Source: Arenicola marina (lineage: Eukaryota > Annelida > Polychaeta > Arenicolidae). Taken from it: 64,000 nucleotides of DNA. Location: positions 27,007,143-27,071,142 of the forward strand of contig OZ025265.1 of NCBI GenBank assembly GCA_964019135.1. Direction: 5' to 3'. The position numbers and the translations under genes were made by a program. Shown here in pieces: positions 46,917-58,350 of the stretch; position 1 is the stretch's first letter, and the number at the start of each line of letters is the position of its first letter. Under the pieces are notes generated by a model. It searched no databases. It was not told the DNA's origin and saw nothing but the letters and a program-made list of their open reading frames with translations.

Positions 46917-47118
46917 CGTGGCCGTTACGTGGTAGTAACGTGGCGGTGACGTGGCAGTAACGTGGCGGTGACGTGGTAGTAACGTGGATGTTACGCGGCG
47001 GTTACGTGGCAGTTACGTGGTAGTAACGCCGCTGGTACGTGGCAGTAACTTGGCAGTTACGCGGAGCTTTCGTGGCGGTAACGTGATGGTTACGTGGCAG
47101 TAACGTGGATGTTCCGTG
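46917..47118 (+). repeat. 11-bp tandem repeat, about 18 units
   Basis: Units of the form GTGGCAGTAAC, GTGGCGGTGAC and GTGGATGTTAC keep an 11-base register throughout. Confidence 0.9.
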
Positions 47119-47284
47119 AGGGTTGATGGATGGTGTAGTACAGAAAGGCTTCCGATACGTTAGCATGATGTACGCCGCTGGTCAAGTGGCTCTCCGTGCC
47201 TCGGGAGCGCCCTCTACACTGTTTGTTGATATCCCTTGGTGACGTCCCATCCGCATGTGTATGTGTGCGATGGGGGCCTGTTTG

Positions 47285-47470
47285 CACCAAACTCCGCCCC
47301 TCCCCCACCGGCCACGCTCAATATGTATGCCCAAACCCCTCCCCCACCGGCCACGCTCAATATGTATGCTTAAACCCCTCCCCCCACCGGCCCCGCTCAA
47401 TATGTATGCCCAAACCCCTCCCCCCACCGGCCACGCTCAATATGTATGCCCAAACCCCTCCCACCATCCG
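47285..47470 (+). repeat. 40-bp tandem repeat, four units
   Basis: CACCGGCCACGCTCAATATG plus TATGCCCAAACCCCTCCCCC repeats with little change. Confidence 0.93.
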
Positions 47471-47580
47471 TTCGCATCTAGCACCCCCCTCCCCCGTACC
47501 CCCCCCCTTACATATCATGGCCTTGTCGTTGGCTCATTAATGACATGAGACACGAGAGGCTCACCGAGGGTGGCCTCCAT

Positions 47581-47632
47581 GTCGCCTAGCACCGCCTAAT
47601 AACGCCTAATGCCGCCTAATGTCGCCTCTATG
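47581..47632 (+). repeat. 10-bp tandem repeat
   Basis: Five units: GCCTAGCACC, GCCTAATAAC, GCCTAATGCC, GCCTAATGTC, GCCTCTATGG. Confidence 0.8.
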
Positions 47633-47754
47633 GCTTCATAATGACAGGATCGCTTTCAAGATAAGTGTCGACGAGTTTTGAAGCGGTGCTTGTAATATAA
47701 CGACAGGGTTCAACAATGTTATTGAGTCTGGGGAGGGGGGGCGTCACCTGTAAA

Positions 47755-49085
47755 GGTAGAGACAGCAGCTCGCAAAGAGATAGCAGCTTGCGGAGAGACA
47801 GCAGCTCGCGAAGAGACAGCAACTTGCGAAGAGACAGCAGCTCGCGGAGAGACAGCAGCTCGCGAAGAGACAGCAGCTTGCAAAGAGACAGCAGCTCGCG
47901 AAGAGACAGCAACTTGCAAAGAGACGGCAGCTCGCGAAGAGACAGCAACTTGCAAAGAGACAGCAGCTTGCAAAGAGACAGCAACTCGCGAAGAGACAGC
48001 AACTTGCGAAGAGACAGCAGCTCGCGGAGAGACAGCAGCTCGCGAAGAGACAGCAGCTTGCAAAGAGACAGGAGCTCGCGAAGAGACAGCAACTTGCAAA
48101 GAGACAGCAGCTCGCGAAGAGACATCCACTTGCGAAGAGACAGCAGCTTGCGGAGAGACAGCAGCTTGCAAGGAGACAGCAGCTCGCGGAGAGACAGCAG
48201 CTTGCAAAGAGACAGCAGCTCGCGGAGAGACAGCAGCTCGCGAAGAGACAGCGGCTTCCAAAGAGACAGCAGCTCGCGAAGAGACAGCAACTTGCAAAGA
48301 GACAGCAGCTTGCGAAGAGACAGCAACTTGCGAAGAGACAGCAGCTTGCGGAGAGACAGCAGCTTGCAAAGAGACAGCAGCTCGCGAAGAGACAGCAACT
48401 TGCGAAGAGACAGCAGCTTGCGAAGAGACAGCAACTTGCAAAGAGACAGCAGCTCGCGAAGAGACAGCAGCTTGTGAAGCGACAGCAGCTTGCAACAAGA
48501 CAGCAGCTCGCGAAGAGACAGCAGCTCGCGAAGAGACAGCCACTTGCGAAGAGACAGCAGCTCGCGGAGAGACAGCAGCTCGCGAAGAGACAACAACTTG
48601 CAAAGAGACAGCAGCTCGCGAAGAGACAGCCACTTGCGAAGAGACAGCAGCTCGCGGAGAGACAGCAGCTCGCGAAGAGACACCAACTTGCGAAGAGACA
48701 GAAGCTCGCGGAGAGACAGCAACTTGCAAAGAGACAGCAGCTCGCGAAGAGACAGCCACTTGCGAAGAGACAGCAGCTCGCGGAGAGACAGCAGCTCGCG
48801 AAGAGACAGCAACTTGCAAAGAGACAGCAGCTCGCGAAGAGACAGCCACTTGCGAAGAGACAGCAGCTCGCGGAGAGACAGCAGCTCGCGAAGAGACAGC
48901 AACTTGCGAAGAGACAGCAGCTCGCGGAGAGACAGCAGCTTGCAAAGAGACAGCAGCTCGCGAAGAGACAGAAACTTGCAAAGAGACAGCAGCTCGCGAA
49001 GAGACAGCCACTTGCGAAGAGACAGCGGCTCGCGGAGAGACAGCAGCTCGCGAAGAGACAGCAGCTTGCGGAGAGATCGCAGCTT
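47755..49085 (+). repeat. 18-bp satellite, about 74 copies
   Basis: The unit AGAGACAGCAGCTCGCGA has variants AACTTGCAA, AACTTGCGA and CACTTGCGA. Frames are open for hundreds of codons on both strands (RRDSSS, QLAKRQ, LRELLS, AVSSRA, CCLFAS), as expected for an 18-base unit without stops. Larger blocks of four to five units recur at 48540-48900. No evidence favours one frame as a gene. Confidence 0.96.
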
Positions 49086-49119
49086 GGGCGGAATCTGGAG
49101 CTAGGGCCCGGCCGAAATC

Positions 49120-49686
49120 TCATCGTTCCTCTGTTTTTTTTTCAGACAGGGCTTCGTATGGGAAGGAGGTTCGGATAGCAGTAACTTTTCCGTGTTGGTC
49201 GCAGTATAAATCCCTGTCTCCTTGTTCATTTGTGATTATCAACTTATCCAGATTGAGATGAGCGCGGAAACCTCTCTGCCTGGGTTTGGTCATGGGAATC
49301 CGAAGTTTGGCTCTCGCGTCTCGTGTTGATTTCGCAAAGTCCTCCATCACATAGATCCCACGAGGCTTGACATGCCTTGCTGCATCCAGGACCTGCGCGT
49401 TGTCTTTGAACTTTGACAGGCACACTACCATTGTTCGGTTTCGTTCGGTTCGTTTCTGACCCATTCTGTGAGCCCGTTCGATGTCATTGTTAAGTTTTAA
49501 CTTGTCACTAAAGAACTCCTTGACGATCTCCTCGCTCCGCTCCCACGTCTCATTCACAGTCTCCTCCAGGCCAGTTATAACAACGTTTTTGCTCCTTGAT
49601 CTGTTTTCTAGATCATCCAGCCTGTCTTTCAGCTTCCCGTTTTCCTTAGCAAGCCCGCCAATTCTATCCTGCAACTGTTCGTTCTA
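49120..49686 (-). mobile_element. LINE ORF1p fragment (coiled coil, RRM, C-terminal domain)
   Basis: The minus-strand frame of 184 codons starts in a heptad-type helix (ENGKLKDRLDDLENRSRSKN). It then has NVVITGLEE, the first strand of an L1-type RRM, followed by IERAHRMGQK, TMVVCLSKFKD and GIYVMEDFAKSTRDARAKL, as in L1-like ORF1p (Transposase_22). Such proteins form trimers and bind LINE RNA. Just upstream the frame meets a stop, so the fragment is 5'-truncated. The 18-bp satellite lies 35 bases beyond its end. Confidence 0.85.
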
Positions 49687-49899
49687 TAATTATAGTCCGT
49701 GCGATAAGCATGAATTATGTTCTATAATTGATAAGATTCTTTCACAATTAGTCTGATCAGTCAACTTCTTTTTCCTTGTTATCTTTATGACTTGTAATTA
49801 CATATATACATACCTGTATTTTTATGGTGATTGTTAAATAAATCATTTTATTTTTAAACAATCATGCGAAAACAACATATATATGAAGATATTTATTAC

Positions 49900-50295
49900 G
49901 ATGAACGCCACAATTGTTGACAAGTGATATGTCATATTGATGATTTATAATAGTATCCTTTATTCTTTGCTCAATTCAATATGTTTGATTGGATGTTACA
50001 TTTGAAGTTACTTGCTTGAATACTGTATGTGGCCACTTACTTTGTTGACTCCTCTTTTAACAGGGTGTGAGCACCGAATAACAGTCGCTCTAAATCAGAC
50101 TTCTAACCTTGGCTGCCTCGCCCCACCTTGTTGTGGATCTAACTACGTTAACATTGAGTTATGCATGTCATTATTTGCATTGAAATGTGCAAGTTAAACT
50201 TTAGACCAGATAGCTCGACGCGGCTCGACTGATTACACCGAGACATTTATCGGAGTCAAGCGAGTCAATACTAACAAAAACATGTTCATTACTAA
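49900..50295 (-). repeat. Dispersed repeat, inverted copy of 44199-44420
   Basis: Similarity to the reverse strand of 44199-44420 covers both ends. About 180 bases in the middle (50025-50205), starting with a splice-acceptor-like CTCTTTTAACAG, have no counterpart at 44 kb. Confidence 0.75.
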
Positions 50296-50670
50296 GATAA
50301 TATAAATATGCACTGTTTTGTCGTTCATTAATTAAATAATGGTGTTTTTTTTTGGCACACGTACGTTTAACTTAATAAAACACGGCTAGGTCTGTGTCTT
50401 GGTACATTATTCTACAAAATAGACACAAACGCGTGACGTGGCACATGATTTTAGGAATGGGTATTGCATGTTAGTAGGCCTAATAAAGTCCTAACCTCGA
50501 GTTAAGGCAGTGAGGTATGAATGAACGTAGGCAGGTCAACCGTAACGGTACAATCGAACGGGTTGGCCAGGCTGGCAGAGGATCGAGAATCGGTTGTTTC
50601 AATATCGTTTGTATCGATTGTGTCGTTGTTGACTGGTACTTATCAACGCGGCGCTATACCAGCGTACATC
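50296..50670. other. No recognised gene
   Basis: Unique-looking DNA with no feature I can support. Confidence 0.4.
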
Positions 50671-50960
50671 ACCGACGTGTCACTAAACTAACATATATCA
50701 CCGACACGGCACTAAACCAATGTACATCACCGACACAACACTAAGGTAACGTGTATCACCGACACGGCACTAAACCAATGTACATCACCGATACAACACT
50801 AAGGTAACGTGTATCACCGACACGGCAATAAACCAATGTACATCACCGACGCAACACTAAGGTAACGTGTATCACCGACACGGTACTAAACCAATGTACA
50901 TCACCGATGTGTCACTAAACCAACATTCAATCACCGACATAACGATGCATAACCGACGCC
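50671..50960 (+). repeat. 59-bp dimeric tandem repeat
   Basis: Two half units alternate: ATCACCGACACGGCACTAAA (29 bp) and ATCACCGACACAACACTAAG (30 bp). Confidence 0.9.
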
Positions 50961-51478
50961 GCATTAAGCCATATATATATTCCCGCCTCTGATACCATTA
51001 ACAGACCCCGCCTTCATAGGCTCCTCTCCTGGACTCTCGCTTCACTCGCCACTCACCCCGGTAACTTAAACTTGTAACAAAAACAAGAAATTTATCAGTC
51101 ACGTCACAAGACACACAGTTGAGAACTGACAGGGATTAATATCCTGTCGAAAAGCGAGCCATTCATATGCTACACTACAGTGAGCTGTGTGAGTGAACCA
51201 CAGAAACTGTATCCAGCCGAAAATACATATTCACATATTTACGAATTCGCGACAAAGGATTTCATACGTATACATATATACAGTAATTTTATTATTTCAT
51301 ATATGTCCTTGCATCAAGCAATATATTAATACCTAATAAAAACTCTAATTAAACACTTATAATACATGATATCGCATACCACACATGTATGTTAATATTG
51401 GTGGTTTTTTTTTGTCTTTTATTGTTCTGGTAAAATTAAGCAAATCGAGCGGTTATACATAATCAGAGCCATATCTGG
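50961..51478. other. No recognised gene
   Basis: AT-rich with no features, ending in the target site of the SINE. Confidence 0.4.
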
Positions 51479-51673
51479 CCCGGGGGCCTCCCTGGTGTAG
51501 TGGTTAGCGCACTAGACCGCAGATCAATAGGTCCTGGGTTCGAATCCGGGCTCGGGCACCTAATCTGGGGCATGTTTCATTCCTTCATCCTTCATCGTCT
51601 CGGGAGGTTCCTTGGCCCAATTTAGCCTGTATGTGCACAAAAGTGGCCTAAAACACCAACATTCCATTCCATT
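51479..51673 (+). mobile_element. tRNA-derived SINE with 10-bp target-site duplication
   Basis: A-box TGGTGTAGTGG at 51493-51503 and B-box GGTTCGAATCC at 51537-51547 give an internal pol III promoter. The body continues with GGGGCATGTTTC and GTGCACAAAAGTGGCCTAAA and ends in ATTCC repeats. CCATATCTGG flanks it at 51469-51478 and 51674-51683. The acceptor stem no longer pairs well, so it is not a working tRNA gene. Confidence 0.88.
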
Positions 51674-51699
51674 CCATATCTGGAATGGAATGGCGTAGC

Positions 51700-52805
51700 T
51701 ATACATAAAACAAGCAGGCACTGGTTTAAAAAAGGCAACTCGAATACATAAACAGAGCCAAATCGGCCGTATAGGTTTGACCTATACCGAGGTAAAATAT
51801 AAGGGTAGGCAGAAGAACCCTGGAAAAGAAGCGGTTGTTGGTGGCCCTATGGGCCTACTATATTTAATGCCCTGTAAGAAAACCCGTATCATTTTTTCGA
51901 AAAAATAGCTCGTGATACGGGTGGTTGACCCTGAAAATTAATATGTTTGTTTTTGGCCATGTGGGCCTACTGCTTATGCAGCCCTGAAATGAAGCAGTAA
52001 ATGATATGTGGGGTACTCTAGGTGGCCTGCATCCCTAAAAGGAAATATATAGTCGCGCGGGCCGACTGGGGCTTTAGACGCTAAATAGATACTGGCCTTT
52101 AAGGACTTTCGTGGGGTGTATGTTAACGAGACTGAAAATCAGCTGTAGCGGGGGAAAAGATGACGGCCCTTATGGGCATACTTTCAACAAGTTGCCCTTA
52201 TAGGGACTTACGAGGAGTTTTGTAAGGATTATAAAAATACTGGCCTTTACAGGACTTTCGTGGGGTGTATGTTGCGTAATTGCAAATCGTTTTTTCATAA
52301 ACTCTAACGGGGACAAATGACGGCCCTTGTGGGCATAGATGCAAAGCGTTGCCCTTATAGGGACTTGCGAAGAGTTGCCCGTATAGGGACTTGCAAAAAG
52401 AAAATTACGTACGGGGGACCAATGACAGCCCTTATGGGCCTAAGTATTTTTTGTAAAAAGGGGAAACAGTTTGCCCTTACCGGGACTTGCGAATAAAGAC
52501 AAAACTGGCGCCAGTCGTGGCTTTGAGGACTTATATGCCTCTGGCCATCTACAAAAAATAACGTTCCTTAATATAAAGGGCACGGGGGAAGGAAAACATG
52601 GATAGAACAAAGCGTTATGCTAATAATAAAATCCAAAGTGTTGCGGCTGGTGCCGCAAATTCCTTATAGGACCGGAGACTTGGGGGGGGGGGCGCCTCGT
52701 CCCGTGCTGCCGTGGGGGTCCGCGCCTAAGGAAAGGCGGGTGGGGCGAAGGTTGCGGCGCTCGCCGGGTAACTCCTTCCCTGCTCCTCCTGGCGGGGATT
52801 CCAGC
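51700..52805 (-). other. 3' region of the Tx1-like LINE
   Basis: It contains two diverged units of about 148 bp (CTGGCCTTTA.AGGACTTTCG, then GGGCATA and TTGCCCTTATAGGGACTT) and a strong hairpin at 51889-51931. No open frame. The duplicated units may be structural signals recognised by the element's RT, by analogy with other LINEs. Confidence 0.5.
51889..51931. other. Stem-loop near the LINE 3' end
   Basis: ACCCGTATCA and TGATACGGGT form outer arms, and TTTTTTCGAAAAAA forms an inner self-complementary block. Confidence 0.6.
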
Positions 52806-55800
52806 TCATCCCTCGCCATGAGGGGCCAGGTCCGGGTGGTCTCTTGCTGGTTCTAGGTGTTTAGAAAAAATCAAGCTAAAGTTTAGCGTTGTTCTACACA
52901 GAGTATAGTCCCCACACCAGTTATGGATAAAGTCCCCCCTTTTATTCAAATCGTAAAGACGGGCTAACTTGTGTTCCTGTAAAATGCGGGCCTTAAGGCT
53001 GCCTCTAAAGGCCTGAGCAACGGGGATCCTTCTCCCCTCTGCTACACCCTGTCTACTCAGCCAGACAGCGTGTTTCAAAGAGAAGAGGATAAAATTTACC
53101 ACTTCTATGGGCACTTCTGATTTAATTTGCTGATACCCGAAAAAGAAGTGGAAACGATCCAGGGGTTTCTTAAGTCCCGTTAGATCTTTAAACATCTGTT
53201 TAAAAGTAGTTTTAACTTGGTCCATCGCCTTACAGTTAGTGTAAACGTGGACTAAATTGCCGAGTTCTCCGGGGCAAATCCGGCACATAGGGGAATCAAA
53301 TATTTTCATATTTGTCAGAGCTACCTCAGTGGGTAGGAACTGGTGAACGAATTTGAACTGGAAGTCGGACATCTTCCTGTCCACCGATCTGTAAAATATA
53401 CACTTAAAAACGTCTTGGTGCACAGGACAGTTAAATACCTGGCTACATTTTTCTAGAGCTGGAGGGCGGTGTTTCCGCTCTTTTAATAAACGTTGATAAA
53501 TTAATTTAGTGGTAAACTTCCCGGACGCCACTCTTTCCCCATTACTGTTTACAATGAAAACTCTGGGGCGATCCGCTGGGCCGCTGACCCGGCGCCATAA
53601 GGTTGGAAAAAAGGTATTTGGAAATGCATTCTGTAGTATGGTGAAGCGTCTTTTGTTAGCCCGGGTAGGTTTTAACTGAAAAACATCAGAAATGTCCTGA
53701 AAAGTTTTAAAACCTCCCTCTTCCCATACGTCTTGAACCTGGCTAATGCCTCGGGACATAAAGTCCGGGAGAAACATCGCGTTAGTGCGTTGTGTCGAAA
53801 TAATGTTGGGATTCAGAAACAAGTTTTGATTTAGAATACCAAGGTATGTATCGCTGGACAGGTAGAAGGTGATACCTGCCGCCTGCCAAGCAATTAACAT
53901 TTCCCTGTAAAAAGTAGGCATGTTTGAGACGTTCGTCCTGTAGGGAAAAATAGTCGACGATAATATATCTTGGCCTATACCGGCGTCTCTATACTTCCCC
54001 AAAAAGAATTTCGCCATGATGACCCATGGGAGGCTCCCATTATCTGAATTTAAAACCTTTGCGCCCCATACGACCCTTTGCGCCCTTATTTTAGCTTGTA
54101 TATCGACCAAATTTAATCCCCCCTGGTCAGATCTTAAATATAGCGTGCTTTTCGCCAAGTGGTGCTTCTTGGACCGCCAAAGGAAGTCCACCATGGCCTG
54201 GTCGACCTCCCTGGCGGCCCACTCGGGAAAAGGAAGAATATTTGAGAATTACCAAATGACCGAACTGGCCAAAGAGTTAATAATCGTGATCCTTCCCATA
54301 AAGGTTAGGGATCTGCCTTTCCATAAGTTAAGAGTATTTTTAAATTTAGCAATAATAGGATCCCAATTATCCCTTAGCATATCCACATTCCCAAAATGAA
54401 ATCCCAAAACTTTTACCGATGTGGAGTTAAATTTTATCCCCTCGGGGGTATCCGTTCTCCCTTTATAATTCCCCACCCACAGTCCTTCGGTCTTGTCTTT
54501 GTTAATGCGCGCTCCAGACGCCGCTTCATAGGTTTTAACTACAGAAAACAAAGCCGTAATGGATTTGGTACCTTGTAAAAGTGAGGTATTATCATCAGCA
54601 TATTGGCTGAGCTTTTGTCTGCTGCCGTCAGGCAGGGGAAGCCCTATAATTAAGGGTTCCTGCCTGACGGCCGCCGCAAAAGTCTCCGCGACCATAATAT
54701 ATAACAGGGGGCTCATGGGGCATCCCTGGCGCGTACCTCGTGACCAGGAGAATAAGGGAGAAACATAACCATTATTAATCATTGCACTTGAAACATTTGT
54801 ATAGCACAAGCGAACCCAACTTATAAAATTCGGCCCAAAACCGAAAGTGGCTAGAGTACGATAGAGGTAGCCCCAGTCTACCCGGTCGAAAGCTTTCATT
54901 TGATCCAGGCAGACTAGGGCCCCTGGTAAGTTGCGTTCATTGGCATAAACAATAATATCTCTGATAAAGGCCGTCGTCTGGTGGATAGATCGACCGGCCA
55001 CCCCACATGTTTGAGATTGGTGGATAATTTTGCCTAAAACTGGCCTTAGCCGTAGGGTTAGACATTTCGTAATGATTTTATAGTCCAAGTTCAGGAGTGA
55101 AATAGGTCTCCAATTTTTCAGAAGCTCTTTATCTCCCTTCTTATAAATTAGGGTAGTAATGCCCAGCCTTTGTGAGCTTGCTAGCTCCCCGTTTCTAAAA
55201 CCCCAATTGAGAACATCCACTAGGGTCCCCCCTATAAGTGGCCAAAAATGTTTATAAAATTCGGCCGTGAGCCCATCTGATCCTGGGGATTTATTATGCT
55301 TAAATGTCTTAATGGCATTAAAACATTCTTGAACGGTCAACTCGCCCTCGCACAAGGAGGCGTCCTGAGGGGAAAGAGAAACATTTAACTTTGATAATAA
55401 AATATCTTGGGATGTACTATCCGTTGGCTCAGCTGTATATAATTGGGAATAGAAAGCGGCCTCTTCTCTTAGGATGGAGGCGTCGTCTGAAACCGTTGAA
55501 TTATCTGGTAGACGTAGGGAAGTAATTAATTTAGCATTTGCTTTTCTTCGTTCCAAGTTTACAAAGTATCTAGTACATTTTTCACCCTCCTCCCGATACT
55601 GCGCTTTGGCCCTTAAAATAATCCCTTGCGTTAAATGATCCTCCAGTCCCCTTAGCTGGTGCTGAAGTACGGTCACCTCGGCGTGATTATCTCCTCCTTC
55701 CAATAATACTGTCTCTAAGCGTTTTTGGAGAGACTTAAATTCCCCTCCTTCCCGTTCCTTTTTCTCCCTACCGTAAGCTATACTCATACCCCAAATAAAT

Positions 55801-56681
55801 GCTTTACAAGCATCCCACCATCTTAAAGGGTTATCAAAATTTCGTTTATATAAGGCCCAATCCCCCCATAAAGTTGCGAAGTTTGCATTAAAAGCTTCTT
55901 CCTGTAAAAAAGAGGCATTAAATTTCCACATTCCAGGCCCGCGCCTGGTCTGTCCTAAATCTAGGAATGCCCAGGCCGCGTCATGGTCGCTGAACGGGTA
56001 TATATAAACATCGGCCTTTTGTAGGCTTGAAAGTAATAAGGGTGAAACGTATATGCGGTCAATACGGCTTTTGGACTTATATCGGGAAGAATATCGGGTG
56101 TATTTTTTGACCGCTGGGAGTAAATATCTAAAAGTGTCGGTAAGATTAAAGGTTTCCTTTATCTCCCGAAATTGGGATGCCCCGACCAGGCAGTCCTTAG
56201 ACGTGCCCTCTCCGGATTTATCGAGATCGAAATCCTCGACAAAGTTAAAATCCCCGACTACGATATACTCTACATGAACCCCTTGGAAGAAAAATTCCCG
56301 TAAGTTAGTAAGGAAGGCCTTTCTGTCCCTAGGGACGTTGGGGCAGTAAGCGTTAATGATATTAATAACTTGGTCTTGATATTTAAACAATATACTTAAG
56401 ACCCTTCCCTCTTCATCCCGCTTTAAATTACAGAACTCGATGTTAAGTTTGGGATCTACCCATATACACACGCCCTTTTCCTTTGACCCTGAAAAATTAT
56501 TATAGAATAGGCTACCATTTATGTGTTTAAAAATACGGGAGAGTTCTCCGTAAGCCGTGGCATGCGTTTCCTGTAAACATAGTATGTTAATATGATACTT
56601 ATTAATAAACGCCAAAAGCTTCTCTCGGATGGTATCAAAATTGTGCAACAAACCATTAATATTAAGGGATATAATTTTCAT
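52806..56681 (-). pseudogene. LINE ORF2: endonuclease and reverse transcriptase
   Basis: The frame runs from ATG at 56681 to 52806, 1292 codons with one in-frame TAA at 54249-54251. The APE-type endonuclease occupies about residues 1-235, with SLNINGL at the start, LQETHA at 36-41, GDFNF at 143 and SDHDA at 231. The RT follows, with SPGSDGLTAEFYKHFW, LIYKKGDKELLKNWRPISLL, TRQGCPMSPLLYI and YADD at about 693. After the stop come FLWRSKKHHLAKSTL and a C-terminal CRICPGELGNLVH zinc motif. The wording of the RT matches the Tx1 side of the L1 group. The enzyme would nick target DNA and copy its own RNA there. ORF1 ends 104 bases upstream. Confidence 0.92.
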
Positions 56682-56784
56682 GATGGTTTGGGATATTTAT
56701 CGACTCCTCGTGGGGTGGGGTGAACAGAACCGGGCGTCGGGCATTGTCAGTGTTCAAGATCGGGTCCGGGGACAATAGCGGTAG

Positions 56785-58350
56785 TCATTTAGGGGGGTGG
56801 CCTTGGGTGTTATCTCTCAGGACGGCGACCCAGCGGGGGGGGGTTAAACCCGCAGCTGTTGACTTTGTTCTACGCCCTCCCCTCGTCCTACTCCTGGCTC
56901 GGCGTGATGCGGGGGAGTCGGACCGGTCCCGACATATCTGGGGCATGCTCTGGTGGGTGGCCCGGCGCTGTGTCGGTTGCGTGATTGACGCTGACTGATG
57001 CAGCGGGCTAGTGGCCCCCCTCTTGAGTCCCCGCGTCGGGGTCAAGATGACGCAGTACTCGGACTCGGACGAAACAGCAGAGCTGGTCCGGGTGCTGTGT
57101 GTGTCTGTCTGAGGGAGGGGCTTGAAGGACAACAGCTCCTCCATGTCCAAGGGGCATGTCCCCGCGAAGCGAGGCGTGGCTTCGGTCGGGCCATGGAAAT
57201 CCTGCGGCCCACTCTCAAAGACTGAGTCCGAGAGTCTCGTGGGGGTCGGGGTTTTGGTCGGGGTCGGGAGTCGTTCAGTTCCGTCGGCGTGGGGTTCGGC
57301 GTCACCAAGAGAGGGGGGTCTTCCCTCCTGAGCGGGACTTCCCACTGGCTGAGTCACCTCCTGGGTGGGCTGTTCCCCGTCGGCTTTCCCCGAGTCGTCA
57401 GGGCCGTGGGGCGGGGCCTCAGGGGCGGGGGGCGCGGTCGTGAAAGAAGGCGGGGCCGGGGTCAGAACGTCAGTCTTGTCCGCCGTCTGGTTCTCCCCTT
57501 CCGGGGGCGGGGTTCCTCCCGACCTCTCGGGGGACTCCGGGACCAAGGTTACCTCTTCCGTCCCCTCGCCCATGTCCATGTCTTTCCCAGTGGGGGGGAT
57601 GGGGGTCTGGCCCTCTGTCCTTCCCTCCCGGGTCTCAGTCGTGGTGTCAGCATTTGTTACTTCAGCGGGGGGTGGAGTGTCTGGGCCCCCACGTCTCTCG
57701 GTCTCAGGCCACCCGTCCGGGTCGGCGCTGGGAGACGTCGGTCCCGTGTCACCCTCCCTTTCCCTGTCTTCCTCGGCGTACACCCTGCACTCACTGCGCA
57801 CATGCCCCTTCTCTTTACAGAGCCAGCAGGTTGGCTGCATGCCCTTGTAGGACAGGTATACAATGATCCGAACCCTAGAGTTCGGCATCGCCACGGACAG
57901 GCGCTCGGGGATGTCATGGGTGGGGTTTATCCGTAGGGCCAACTCCCCGTTGTACCAGGGCAGGCCATACCACCTTCTCTGGTCAAAATTTGGACCGAGG
58001 TCTCCCACCTCCGACAGGGCCGTGAACAGTGCCCGTGTTTCTTCCTGTATGGGCCACCCACGTATGGTGACTCATATCCCTTCCCCACGACCTTGGGAGT
58101 TGACAGCTGGCGTGATCGAGTAGTGCTGACCCGCCATGTCGAAGCCCTCGGTCAGGGTCTCCAGGAAGGTTGTCAGCCCGCTGAAAACCAGGGCGTACCG
58201 CCCCTTCCCCGCCGGTAACATGGCCGTTACCTTCTCCCCCAGCGCCTTGTGCGCCGCTTGGGCTACGTCCCGGGCCCGGGCATTGGGCGGGGCGGAAAAG
58301 TAGCCCGTGACGGGCTCCAGACCGCGGGTCGCTTGCCTAGTGGCCGCCAT
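56785..58350 (-). pseudogene. LINE ORF1: nucleic-acid-binding protein with zinc knuckle
   Basis: I place the start at the ATG at 58350 (context GCCATGG). The frame is open farther upstream, but that part is Pro-rich low complexity. An N-terminal domain (LEPVTGYFSAPPNARARDV, KVTAMLPAGKGRYALVFSG) is followed by one in-frame TGA near 58072. Then come TIRGWPIQEE and a CCHC knuckle, CWLCKEKGHVRSEC, near 57820. The C-terminal 300 residues are Pro/Thr/Glu-rich and look disordered. This is the plan of Tx1-type ORF1 proteins, which bind the element RNA. Confidence 0.85.

Noticed and set aside
47628-49178. Frames of up to 459 codons (Leu/Arg/Glu, Ser/Ala/Val or Cys/Leu/Phe repeats)
   Set aside because: All derive from the 18-bp satellite, and at least five frames are equally open, so none can be preferred as a gene.
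51479-51560. Functional tRNA gene
   Set aside because: A and B boxes are good, but the acceptor stem does not pair and the body continues as a SINE with target-site duplication.
57289-57936. Plus-strand frame of 215 codons
   Set aside because: It is the antisense of LINE ORF1, whose GC-rich codons leave the opposite strand open.
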